Notes: generated by a model from the letters alone, not told the origin. A DNA stretch of 45,901 nucleotides from Candidatus Limivivens intestinipullorum (GCA_018711185.1 DVIQ01000026.1:1-45901), one strand, 5' to 3'. Shown: positions 31,394 to 39,006, counted from the stretch's first letter. Numbers and translations: made by a program.

Positions 31394-32422
31394 GTGAGGG
31401 CAATTTCGGACAAAGAGACAAAAGAGGAAATGAAGAAAGAGACGGATAAGAATGAGAAAGGGGCCGCGGCAGGAAAAACGTCCGCGAACCAGGGGAAGAA
31501 TACGGGAAAGCAGGACAAAAGCCTGACAGAAAAGGATGGAACGAAGGCAGCGGCGGGAAAGTTGGCTTCGGAACGAAATGGGGCCGGCGGGAAGAAAAAA
31601 GCCGGAAACGGGAAAGGAGCCGGAAAAAGCGGCGCATCCGGTGTCGGAAAAGCAACCGGCAGAAAGGCCGCGCCCTGCCTTGAAAAAGCGACAGGCAGAA
31701 GGGGCATATCCGGCGCGAGGAAAGCTTCAGGCCAAAGGGGCGCATCCGGCGCGAGAAAAGCTTCAGGCCAAAGGGGCGCATCCGGCGCGAGAAAAGCCCT
31801 TGGCAGAAAGGGCGCATCCGGAGGCATGACCAGGGACGCGCGCAGGCGTCAGATTCATATACGGATCGGGCTGGCAGGCGTAGCCGCTTTCCTAGCGATT
31901 CTCGTGGTCTGCGGTTCGATGGGGATTTTGCCCTTTCAACGGGGAAGGGCGGTAAATCTGACGGAGTCCGTGCTTCAGTATGAGCCGGCGGTGTCGGCAT
32001 ACTGCGAGGAATACGGGATTCCGGCTTATTCCCAGGTGGTTTTGGCGATTATGCAGCAGGAGAGCGCCGGCCAGGTGGTGGATGTGATGCAGTGCTCGGA
32101 GAGTCCTTTTAATGAGCTGTATCCCCAGACACCCGGAGGAATACAGGATACGGATTATTCCATTCAGGTGGGGGTTGAGACCTTTGCCTACTGCCTTGAG
32201 GAGGCGGACTGCTCCTCGGTCCGGGACCGGGACGGCCTGATGCTGGCCCTGCAGAATTATAATTTCGGAAACAGCTACGCAACCTGGGCCCAGGAAAACT
32301 ATGGGGGCTATTCTCCGGAGAACGCCCTGGAATTTTCCCAGATGATGCAGACGCGCCTGGGCTGGAGCCAATACGGCGATCCGGAGTATGTGCAGCATGT
32401 GCTGCGGTATTATGATTTTTAG
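31394..32422 (+). CDS. Membrane-anchored lysozyme-like peptidoglycan hydrolase
   Basis: This 342-residue type II membrane protein has about 145 N-terminal residues that are lysine-, alanine- and glycine-rich and presumably cytoplasmic, including three 12-residue repeats (GASGARKASGQR type). One membrane segment follows (IGLAGVAAFLAILVVCGSMG). The outer C-terminal domain is lysozyme/transglycosylase-like, as in CwlT-type proteins: VSAYCEEYGIPAYSQVVLAI, the catalytic Glu in MQQESAGQ, ALQNYNFGNSYATW, and an end at VLRYYDF. The start is uncertain: GTG at 31394 or ATG at 31430, neither with a well-spaced ribosome site. It lies 8 bp after the ABC-F stop and could be cotranscribed. Confidence 0.82.
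   Translation: MRAISDKETKEEMKKETDKNEKGAAAGKTSANQGKNTGKQDKSLTEKDGTKAAAGKLASERNGAGGKKKAGNGKGAGKSGASGVGKATGRKAAPCLEKATGRRGISGARKASGQRGASGARKASGQRGASGARKALGRKGASGGMTRDARRRQIHIRIGLAGVAAFLAILVVCGSMGILPFQRGRAVNLTESVLQYEPAVSAYCEEYGIPAYSQVVLAIMQQESAGQVVDVMQCSESPFNELYPQTPGGIQDTDYSIQVGVETFAYCLEEADCSSVRDRDGLMLALQNYNFGNSYATWAQENYGGYSPENALEFSQMMQTRLGWSQYGDPEYVQHVLRYYDF
31703..31822 (+). repeat. 36-bp tandem repeats in the lysozyme N-terminal tail
   Basis: Units at 31703-31738, 31739-31774 and 31775-31810, with a partial fourth to about 31822, encode GISGARKASGQR, GASGARKASGQR and GASGARKALGRK. The basic, Gly/Ala-rich composition resembles histone-H1-like tails. Confidence 0.9.
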
Positions 32423-32471
32423 GAAGCGTTCTGCGGCGGAGAAAAGGCGAGATAAATGAGAGGAAAAGAAA

Positions 32472-33041
32472 GTGAAAGAGAATTGTTCGGAAAAGCAAAG
32501 ATGCAAGTGGTGTAATTTAGCCAATCCGCTTTATGTCCGGTATCACGACCAGGAGTGGGGCGTACCCTCCCATGACGACCGGGCGCTGTTTGAGCTGCTG
32601 ATTCTGGAATTTTTTCAGGCAGGGCTGTCCTGGGAAACGATTTTGAATAAAAGAGAAAATTTTCGGCGGGCCTTCGATCAGTTTGATCCGGAGCGGGTAC
32701 GCAACTATGACGAGACAAAAAAAGCGGTGCTGATGGAGGACAAGTCGATTATCCGGAACCGGAGAAAAATCGACGCGGCGGTGATCAACGCGGAGGTTTT
32801 TTTGAAAATCCAGCGGGAGTGGGGAACCTTTGCGGACTATATCTGGCATTTTACGGATGGAAAGGTGATTTATGAAAATGACAGGACAAGCTCTCCGCTG
32901 TCAGATCAGATTGCAAAAGATTTGAAGAAACGAGGGATGAAATTTATCGGAACTACGATTGTGTATTCCTATCTTCAGGCAGCGGGGATTCTGAATTCCC
33001 ATGAAGAAGGATGCTTTCTGTACCAATCCGGGAAAAGTTAG
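32472..33041 (+). CDS. tag: DNA-3-methyladenine glycosylase I
   Basis: This 189-residue repair enzyme removes 3-methyladenine from alkylated DNA. Family features include RCKWCNLANPLYVRYHDQEWG (the zinc-binding Cys and His at the start), LFELLILEFFQAGLSWETIL, the NRRKIDAAVINA segment, and the C-terminal zinc ligands in NSHEEGCF. Length is normal. Translation probably starts at GTG 32472, with GAGAGG about 8 bases upstream. It stands 50 bp after the lysozyme gene. Confidence 0.96.
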   Translation: MKENCSEKQRCKWCNLANPLYVRYHDQEWGVPSHDDRALFELLILEFFQAGLSWETILNKRENFRRAFDQFDPERVRNYDETKKAVLMEDKSIIRNRRKIDAAVINAEVFLKIQREWGTFADYIWHFTDGKVIYENDRTSSPLSDQIAKDLKKRGMKFIGTTIVYSYLQAAGILNSHEEGCFLYQSGKS

Positions 33042-33064
33042 AACAGACGGAAAAGACGGAGTTT

Positions 33065-33361
33065 ATGGGAGGGAAAGAGACTGTGGAGTATGAAGAGTAT
33101 ATTCGGATGGGACTGGACGCGGAAGCGCCGCTGAAGCTCATTTTGTGCGGAAGTGTGGAAGAAACAGGGAAGGAGAAAACGGGAGTGGTATCCGTTGTCT
33201 ATGCCACCTGCGATAAGAGGAAAGCAGAGAAAAAACTGCGGGAACTGATTCAGATAAATCCGGAAAATTATTACATGGTGTACAGCGTGCCGCGGGATGT
33301 GGATTTGACAACGCTGACGCATTACCCTTCCATTGAGATAACAAGGGAGGACTTGGCGTAG
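33065..33361 (+). CDS. Conserved hypothetical small protein
   Basis: I do not recognise this 98-residue protein (from ATG 33065; a longer frame from 33011 overlaps tag). It is mixed alpha/beta, with YEEYIRMGLDAEAPLKLILC, a Lys/Glu-rich helix (KRKAEKKLRELIQ), and an end in HYPSIEITREDLA. It has no membrane segment or signal peptide. The ribosome site is weak (CGGAG). Coding is supported by its amphipathic composition and position between tag and the GNAT remnant; its function is unknown. Confidence 0.6.
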   Translation: MGGKETVEYEEYIRMGLDAEAPLKLILCGSVEETGKEKTGVVSVVYATCDKRKAEKKLRELIQINPENYYMVYSVPRDVDLTTLTHYPSIEITREDLA

Positions 33362-33399
33362 AAGGAGAACGATACGGGGTAGATGGAAGGAACAAAGGT

Positions 33400-33844
33400 A
33401 TGCCTGAAATTGTGAGATTAAGTGAGGATACGATCCCGCGGGATCTGCTGCTGAATTTTCAGCATGATCAGATAATTGCGCGGAAATTTGTAAAGCAGGG
33501 AGACGCATGGATTATTACAGAGTCCGGTGAAATAAGAACCTGGGATCAGGATAAGCGGGTTTGGCAGCATGGACGGATATTTGCGGGGCAGGACGGCAGA
33601 ATACGCGAATTTTACCATGCTTTTCGTGGATGACCGATGGAAAAGAAAAGGAATTGGAAGCCGTTTGTTTCAGGAAATCGCGAAATGCGCCAGAGAGAAG
33701 GGAGCAAAGAAACTCTTCCTGTCCGCGATTCCGGCGGTTGAGACCATTCAATTTTATCTGAGCCTGGGATGCGTGGATGCAGAGGAGCGGATCGAAAGCT
33801 ATATCGATACAGCAGAGGATCGGTGTCTGGAGTATAAGCTGTAA
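33400..33844 (+). pseudogene. GNAT family acetyltransferase, frameshifted with internal loss
   Basis: The first frame (33400 to about 33560) reads MPEIVRLSEDTIPRDLLLNF, then WIITESGEIRTWDQDK, a typical N-terminus of one GNAT subgroup. The second frame (about 33570-33844) carries the acetyl-CoA-binding core, LFVDDRWKRKGIGSRLFQEI, then KKLFLSAIPAVETIQFYLSL and the C-terminus. The two frames differ, and the joined length (about 148 codons) is some 30 short of the roughly 180 usual for such proteins. The break lies near 33560-33600. It is probably inactive. Confidence 0.75.
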
Positions 33845-33889
33845 GCAGCCGACAAAGATTTTGTATTGCAGGGAAAGGATGTGAAGAGC

Positions 33890-35608
33890 GTGGCAAATGG
33901 GATGAAGAAGCTTCCGATTGGTGTGGAAAATTATGAAGAGATGATTTCTGAGAGATTTTATTATATCGATAAGACAGGTCTTTTGCGGGAATTGCTTCAA
34001 AACTGGGCGAAGGTGAATCTTTTTACCCGCCCCAGAAGATTTGGAAAAACACTGAATATGAGCATGCTGAAAAGTTTTTTTGAGATCGGACAGGACGGCA
34101 GACTTTTCGAGGGAATGGAAATTACACAGGACACGAAATTATGTGATTCCTATATGGGAAAGTTTCCGGTTATTTTTCTGACGCTGAAGGATGTAGAGGC
34201 GGATACCTATGAGGTGGCGTATGAGATGCTCTGCAATGTAATTGCGGAGGAGGCGGATCGATTTGCCTGGCTTTCGGAAAGCAGCGCCCTTTCCCAGTAC
34301 GATAAGGAACAGTATGCCAGGATACAGAGAGGAGATTTGGGGAATCCGGCAGAATTGCAGAGAAGCCTGAAAACGTTGTCAAAAATGTTGTATAAGCACT
34401 ATGGAAGGCAGGTCATTATTCTGATTGATGAATACGATGTGCCTCTGGAGAAGGCCTATCAGAAGCGCTACTATGAGAAAATGATTTCTGTACTGCGCTC
34501 CGTATTGATGATGGCTTTGAAAACAAATGAGTATCTGTATTTCGCGGTTCTGACGGGGTGTCTGCGCATTTCAAAGGAAAGTATTTTTACGGGCCTGAAT
34601 AATCTCAGTGTGCATACAATACAGGACGCGATTTACGATGAATATTTTGGGTTTACGGACCCGGAAGTGCGGCAGTTGTTGGAATACTATGGAATAAGCG
34701 GCAAATACGAAGAGGTTCGGGAGTGGTATGACGGTTACCGGTTTGGAAAGAAGGAAGTGTATTGTCCGTGGGATGTTTTAAATTACGTAAAAGATCACTT
34801 GTTTGATCCGGATGCGGAACCAAAGCTTTACTGGGCCAACAGCAGTTCCAATTCCATTGTGAAAAGTATTTTAGAACAGTCCACGGGCACGGTGAGAAAT
34901 CAGATTGAGACGCTGATGGCCGGACAGTCGATTGAGAAAAGGCTGGTATCAGAACTTACGTATCAGGACCTGGATAAAGAAGACCGGGAGGAGCGGACGG
35001 ATGTTCTTTGGAGCATGCTTTACGCTACAGGATATTTGACAGACGCGGGAAAAAACCGGCAGGGACTGTACAGACTGATTATTCCAAACCGGGAAATCCT
35101 GCAAATATATGAGGAACAGATTCAGAACTGGTTTTTCAAGACAGCAAAAAAAGATTCCGGGAAGCTGAAAGCACTTTGTACGGCGGTGAAAGAGGGAGAC
35201 GGGAAAGGACTGGAAGAAGCATTTGAAAATTTTTTGCAGACTTCCATCAGCATACGCGATACCTATGTAAAAAAAGCAAAAAAAGAGAATTTTTATCAGG
35301 GAATTCTTTTGGGATTGTTGAGCAGCCGGGAGGAATGGATTGTACGGTCAAACCAGGAATCCGGAGAGGGGTATGGAGATATTTTTGTGGAAATCACATC
35401 AGAAAAGATTGGATGTATTTTAGAAGTGAAGTATGCGGAAAACGGCGCGCTGGAAAGCAAATGCGGGGAGGCATTGGAACAAATTATACGGAAAAAGTAT
35501 GATCAGCGGCTGCGAATGGAAGGAATGCAGGTGATGCACGCCTTTGGAGTGGCCTGCTATAAAAAAAGCTGCAAAGTGGCGTACCAAAGGCTGCCGGAAT
35601 CATTATGA
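33890..35608 (+). CDS. AAA-ATPase-like domain protein with C-terminal PD-(D/E)XK nuclease domain
   Basis: This protein of about 572 residues belongs to a large family (AAA-ATPase_like/DUF1703) common in gut Firmicutes and Bacteroidetes. It opens KKLPIGVENYEEMISERFYYIDKT, with a P-loop-like LFTRPRRFGKTLNMSML (about residues 44-60), Walker B-like VIILIDEYDVPL, and a C-terminal nuclease-like YGDIFVEI followed by CILEVKYAE (Asp, then Glu-x-Lys). The start is ambiguous: GTG 33890 has AGGA about 11 bases upstream, while ATG 33902 and GTG 33881 are alternatives. The role is unproven; transposon-related or defence functions have been suggested for the family. The next stretch is a GAAA-loop hairpin. 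Confidence 0.85.
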   Translation: MANGMKKLPIGVENYEEMISERFYYIDKTGLLRELLQNWAKVNLFTRPRRFGKTLNMSMLKSFFEIGQDGRLFEGMEITQDTKLCDSYMGKFPVIFLTLKDVEADTYEVAYEMLCNVIAEEADRFAWLSESSALSQYDKEQYARIQRGDLGNPAELQRSLKTLSKMLYKHYGRQVIILIDEYDVPLEKAYQKRYYEKMISVLRSVLMMALKTNEYLYFAVLTGCLRISKESIFTGLNNLSVHTIQDAIYDEYFGFTDPEVRQLLEYYGISGKYEEVREWYDGYRFGKKEVYCPWDVLNYVKDHLFDPDAEPKLYWANSSSNSIVKSILEQSTGTVRNQIETLMAGQSIEKRLVSELTYQDLDKEDREERTDVLWSMLYATGYLTDAGKNRQGLYRLIIPNREILQIYEEQIQNWFFKTAKKDSGKLKALCTAVKEGDGKGLEEAFENFLQTSISIRDTYVKKAKKENFYQGILLGLLSSREEWIVRSNQESGEGYGDIFVEITSEKIGCILEVKYAENGALESKCGEALEQIIRKKYDQRLRMEGMQVMHAFGVACYKKSCKVAYQRLPESL

Positions 35609-35630
35609 GCAGGCAGCGAATATATGCTTG

Positions 35631-35654
35631 AAAGGGGCGGGAAACCGCCCCTTT
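35631..35654 (+). terminator. Hairpin terminator after the AAA-ATPase-like gene
   Basis: AAAGGGGCGG (35631-35640), loop GAAA, CCGCCCCTTT (35645-35654): a perfect 10-bp stem with a stable tetraloop and T residues at its end. Confidence 0.75.
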
Positions 35655-35798
35655 GTTGCGCCTTACGAGGCCGAAAAAAGTGTGCTGGAGATTGCCCGGG
35701 AAACGGGCTTTGGCACCAGCAGCTATCTGTGCAAGCTGTTTAAACAGAAGCGCCATATCACGCCGAATCAGTATCGGGGGTACCGGCGGGAGCGCCGG
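35655..35798 (+). pseudogene. AraC-type helix-turn-helix fragment
   Basis: The reading frame encodes VLEIARETGFGTSSYLCKLF, then HITPNQYRGYRR, which is the second helix-turn-helix of an AraC regulator and its closing motif. The first helix-turn-helix and the whole sensor part are absent; upstream the frame runs directly into the hairpin at 35631-35654. The frame stays open to 35933, but that extension overlaps the minus-strand nuclease gene and has no homology that I see. Confidence 0.7.
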
Positions 35799-35841
35799 AG
35801 TCCAGGAAGCGAAGCGGCGGAAGTCTTGAAAACGCCAGGAT

Positions 35842-36546
35842 TTACCGCGCTTCCGGGAGATTCAGCTTCCGGAACAGCAGAAAGCGGCGTACATACCGGG
35901 TCAGATAAAGGGCAAAGCCGGCAAAGAACATAATCAGAAGCCCCATGCTGATAAAGCGCATATTTTGCGTTCGCCAGTAAAAGTAACCTCCAAAGCCGGC
36001 GCCGAAGACGAGAACCACACCGAGAAATCCAAGCCAGACGCGGTAGAGAAAGGTCAGCAGCGGGTAACGGGAGGGCACCGGAGGAATCTCATCCTTGGCC
36101 CACAAAAGAACGTCCAGCCGGGAAGCTTCCTGCTTGGCCTGGACGGTAAACACATGGTTTGTGATGACCACGGGGATATCGCAGCCGTAAAAGCTGCAGC
36201 CTGTGTAGACCTCCTGAACCGCCCGGTTCCCCACCGGGTAGGAATAATACTTGCACTGGATGGCAAAGGAATAGCCGTTTTTAAAGGCGATAATGTCCAC
36301 TCCGTGATCTCCGCTGGGCGGGGTGTGGTAAATATGATGAAAGCCGTGACGCTTCAGATTCCGGCAGATTTTCCGCTCATATTTTTCACCGATCACATGG
36401 GGGTCTGGCCTGCGGTTTAAAAAACGCCAGAAACGTACCGGTGAAGACAGAATCAGCCATACTAATTTCAGGATCAGGCGGAAGGGAAAGGTTAAGACAG
36501 AAAAAACAGAAATGGAATCCTCCTGATCGCGGTATTGTTTTGTCAT
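35842..36546 (-). CDS. Membrane-anchored Mrr-like restriction endonuclease domain protein
   Basis: This 234-residue protein has one N-terminal membrane segment (SVFSVLTFPFRLILKLVWLIL), a nuclease-like domain and two C-terminal membrane segments (FLYRVWLGFLGVVLVFGAG; MGLLIMFFAGFALYL). The middle has the Mrr/PD-(D/E)XK pattern: GEKYERKICRNLKRHGFHHI, SGDHGVDIIAF and FAIQCKYY (Asp, then Gln-x-Lys), and AVQEVYTG. The start at 36546 is fixed by AGGAGG 8 bases upstream. Related domains occur in restriction and mobile-element defence proteins; membrane anchoring is less usual. It is convergent with the AraC fragment and its promoter side borders composite repeat C. Confidence 0.8.
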   Translation of the reverse strand: MTKQYRDQEDSISVFSVLTFPFRLILKLVWLILSSPVRFWRFLNRRPDPHVIGEKYERKICRNLKRHGFHHIYHTPPSGDHGVDIIAFKNGYSFAIQCKYYSYPVGNRAVQEVYTGCSFYGCDIPVVITNHVFTVQAKQEASRLDVLLWAKDEIPPVPSRYPLLTFLYRVWLGFLGVVLVFGAGFGGYFYWRTQNMRFISMGLLIMFFAGFALYLTRYVRRFLLFRKLNLPEAR

Positions 36547-36618
36547 GTGGAATTCCTCCTGTTCAGATTGTCGTTTCATTATATACCAAAATCGGGAGGA
36601 GTACAAGATTACAACAGC

Positions 36619-36828
36619 ATCAGTTCCCTGCGGTCCGCGCAGCATGTGCGCAGACCTGGGCCGAACTGTTACGCAGAGTAGCAACCGTTCAGCCCTGCTG
36701 AACCGTTACATGCAAAATCCATTTAAAATCGCCTGCGGCGATGGGATTTTGCACTCCTGAATCACGTTCTTACGGTCCGCGCAGCATGTGCGCAGACCTG
36801 AGCTGAACTGTTATGCAGAGTAGCAACC
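36619..36828. repeat. Composite three-hairpin repeat, copy C (one and a half units in tandem)
   Basis: Partial unit: linker remnant, then GGTCCGCGCA (36632-36641) with TGCGCAGACC (36647-36656) and tail GCAGAGTAGCAACC. Full unit: GTTCAGC (36687-36693), CCT, GCTGAAC (36697-36703); TGCAAAATCC (36711-36720) to GGATTTTGCA (36744-36753), a perfect 10-bp match, enclosing ATCGCC, TGC, GGCGAT; linker; hairpin 3 at 36774-36798; the same GCAGAGTAGCAACC tail ending at about 36828. It fills most of the gap between the nuclease and hydrolase genes. Confidence 0.88.
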
Positions 36829-36831
36829 ATA

Positions 36832-36893
36832 CAGTATATACTGCGCAACCAATCGAGACTTCAGAAGAAGTCCCGGTTGGTTTATTATTTTTA
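36832..36893 (+). terminator. Palindrome and terminator-like hairpin upstream of the first hydrolase
   Basis: CAGTATATACTG (36832-36843) is a perfect 12-bp palindrome. AACCAATCG and GACTTC (36847-36862) pair with GAAGTC and CGGTTGGTT (36867-36882) around loop AGAA, followed by a T-rich run. The hairpin ends about 17 bases before the hydrolase start, so it would attenuate transcription entering that gene. Alternatively it ends an upstream transcript. Confidence 0.65.
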
Positions 36894-36909
36894 CAGAAAG
36901 GCAGGTGGA

Positions 36910-37944
36910 ATGATGAGAAAAATTGTTACAGCAGCTTTGGCCCTGTTTCTTCTGATGTGCCTTGCGGGCTTTGCCATGATGCAGGGAAGCGCGGAGGAAG
37001 AGGATCACAAAACAGCGGATACGGTCCGGCAGGAAACAGAAGGAGCCGAAGACGTGAGAGAAGAGGAAAATACAGGTACAGCCTATACGGTGGACACACC
37101 GATCTCAGAGGTGACCAACGATCCGGTTTTCGGGGATTACGGAAGGTTGATTTTTCCGGTGGATACCTGGTACTACAGCGGGGATATCCTTGGAGATCTC
37201 GGCCTTACCTGGTACAGCCATATTGATCCCGACGAGACGGTGGAGATCGTCAATAATCTGAGAAACCGGGCAGAAGCGGGAGAAACGGTTTTTTACGATA
37301 TTTACACGGAAGAAGAAAAGGCCGAGGACCCGGAAAAAGAGGATACGGGGCTGTTCTTTTTCAAGGGAACGCCCGGCGAAAAATTCGCGGTGTGCAATGC
37401 CGGAGGCGGCTTTGCCTATGTGGGGGCAATGCAGGACAGCTTTCCACATGCATTGGAACTGTCTAAAAAGGGCTATAATGCCTTCGCGCTGATTTACCGG
37501 CCGGGGGCCCAGACGGCCTGTGAGGATTTGGCGAGAGCCATCAGCTTTATCTTTGAGCACGCAGAAGAGCTGGAAGTGGATACGGACTGCTATTCCCTCT
37601 GGGGCGGTTCCGCAGGGGGCCGGATGGCAGCGTGGCTTGGCTCCTACGGACCGGCGGCCTTTGGCGGAGACGACCTGCCCCAGCCGGGAGCGGTGATTAT
37701 GCAGTATACGGGACACTCCGATTATACGGAAAATGATCCGCCGACCTTTGCCTGTGTAGGAGAAAGCGACGGGATCGCCAACTGGAGAACCATGGAGCGG
37801 CGCATTGAGACCCTGGACGCTTTGGGCATTCCAACGGAATTTCACCATTATCCGGGACTTGGTCACGGTTTTGGCCTGGGGACCGGAACCGTGGCTGAGG
37901 GATGGATTGACCAGGCGGTGGAATTTTGGGAAGAACAGATGTGA
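36910..37944 (+). CDS. Exported alpha/beta hydrolase (acetyl esterase-like)
   Basis: This 344-residue esterase-like protein has a signal peptide (RKIVTAALALFLLMCLAGFA, cleavage probably after GSA at 26-28) and an acidic linker to about residue 60. The hydrolase fold shows an AGGG oxyanion segment (CNAGGGFAYVG), nucleophile Ser234 (WGGSAGG), Asp287 (VGESDGIANW) and His319 (GLGHGFGLG). The start at 36910 follows AGGTGG; ATG 36913 is equivalent. It forms a pair with a second exported hydrolase 31 bp downstream. Homologues include carbohydrate esterases of the BD-FAE/CE type; the real substrate is unknown. Confidence 0.88.
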   Translation: MMRKIVTAALALFLLMCLAGFAMMQGSAEEEDHKTADTVRQETEGAEDVREEENTGTAYTVDTPISEVTNDPVFGDYGRLIFPVDTWYYSGDILGDLGLTWYSHIDPDETVEIVNNLRNRAEAGETVFYDIYTEEEKAEDPEKEDTGLFFFKGTPGEKFAVCNAGGGFAYVGAMQDSFPHALELSKKGYNAFALIYRPGAQTACEDLARAISFIFEHAEELEVDTDCYSLWGGSAGGRMAAWLGSYGPAAFGGDDLPQPGAVIMQYTGHSDYTENDPPTFACVGESDGIANWRTMERRIETLDALGIPTEFHHYPGLGHGFGLGTGTVAEGWIDQAVEFWEEQM

Positions 37945-37975
37945 GCGGCAACGGTCGGAAAACAGGAGGAGAACT

Positions 37976-39001
37976 ATGAAAATATGGAGAATAGCCTTGA
38001 CAGGGCTTGCCTTTGCTATCGGCTTCGCCGTATACGGCGGTTCCCAGGGAAGAATTTCGCAGGCGGCAGAAACGGAGGAAGCGAATACATCCAATATTCT
38101 GATCGCGTATGACGCGCCCGGTGCGGACACCCCGGCGGCTGAGGCCGCGGCGCTGCTTAAGGAGGAGACGAATGGCCGTCTGCTTCGGATCGGAGAAGCG
38201 GACGAGGAGAACATTTCTTCCTTCGAATATGTTTTTCTCGGCTTCGAGGCGGAGAAAAATGCGCTGCCGGAGGAGGTGGAAGCCTTTCTGGAGGAAAACG
38301 ATTTTGGGGCGAGAACCATCTTCCCCTTTGTGGCGGGAGAGGACAATGACGCGGAGGAAATTTTGCAGGCTATTTCCCAGCTTCAGCCCGGCGCGCTGCT
38401 GGGAGACGCTTTGATGCTTTCTTCGGAAGTTACGGAGTACACGGAAAATAACGGAAGCTATTTCGATGATCCGGATTTTCGTCCGTATATTACCAGCTAC
38501 CCGGTTCCGGAGGGAACCGAAATCAAGGGCGCGGTACTTATCTGTCCGGGCGGCGCGTTTCAGTTCCGCAGCGACCAGCCGGAGGGCGTGGATGTGGCGG
38601 AAGCTTTAAGCGCTCTTGGGTACCAGAGCTTTGTGGTGGAGTACCGCCTGCGGCCCTACACCCAGCAGGAGGGAGCCCTGGATCTGGCAAGAGCGGTGCG
38701 CTTTGTCCGCGCCCATGCCCAGGAGTACGGCATTGAAGAAGAGGATATTGCCGTTATGGGATTTTCTGCCGGCGGAATTTTGAGCGGGGAAATGCTGCTG
38801 AATTTCGACGGGGAGGTCAATGGTACGGCATTGGACGCGGACTATGTGCCGGATGAGCTGGATCAGGTGTCCGCCGACGTGGCGGAGGAAGCCGGGGTTT
38901 CGGTGGAGCGTCTGCAGCTTGAGGATATGCCTCATGGCTTCGGGGCAGAGGGCGGCTGGATTCCGGACTATGACGAGTGGCTGTCGGGAATTTTTTCGTG
39001 A
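37976..39001 (+). CDS. Exported alpha/beta hydrolase with internal deletion (probably inactive)
   Basis: This 341-residue product has a signal peptide (KIWRIALTGLAFAIGFAVYG, cleavage near residue 30), a flavodoxin-like N-terminal part (ILIAYDAPGADTP, FLGFEAEKNALPEEV), then an esterase domain: oxyanion segment ICPGGAFQFRSD, VEYRLRPYTQQEGALDLARA and nucleophile Ser264 (GFSAGG). After VPDELDQVSAD (to residue 301) it jumps to EEAGVSVERLQLEDMPHGFG (His320). The stretch that normally holds the acid residue (a GTxDP-type motif) and one or two beta-strands, roughly 60-70 residues, is missing without a frameshift. AGGAGG precedes the ATG. The catalytic triad seems incomplete. Confidence 0.8.
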   Translation: MKIWRIALTGLAFAIGFAVYGGSQGRISQAAETEEANTSNILIAYDAPGADTPAAEAAALLKEETNGRLLRIGEADEENISSFEYVFLGFEAEKNALPEEVEAFLEENDFGARTIFPFVAGEDNDAEEILQAISQLQPGALLGDALMLSSEVTEYTENNGSYFDDPDFRPYITSYPVPEGTEIKGAVLICPGGAFQFRSDQPEGVDVAEALSALGYQSFVVEYRLRPYTQQEGALDLARAVRFVRAHAQEYGIEEEDIAVMGFSAGGILSGEMLLNFDGEVNGTALDADYVPDELDQVSADVAEEAGVSVERLQLEDMPHGFGAEGGWIPDYDEWLSGIFS

Positions 39002-39006
39002 TAAGT

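Noticed and set aside
35798..35933. C-terminal extension of the AraC fragment as a real domain
   Set aside because: It overlaps the well-supported minus-strand nuclease gene and shows only low-complexity Ser/Gly/Thr residues.
33890..36546. Complete restriction-modification or known defence system
   Set aside because: There is no methyltransferase, specificity subunit or recognised defence gene set; only nuclease-fold domains are seen, so a named system cannot be supported.
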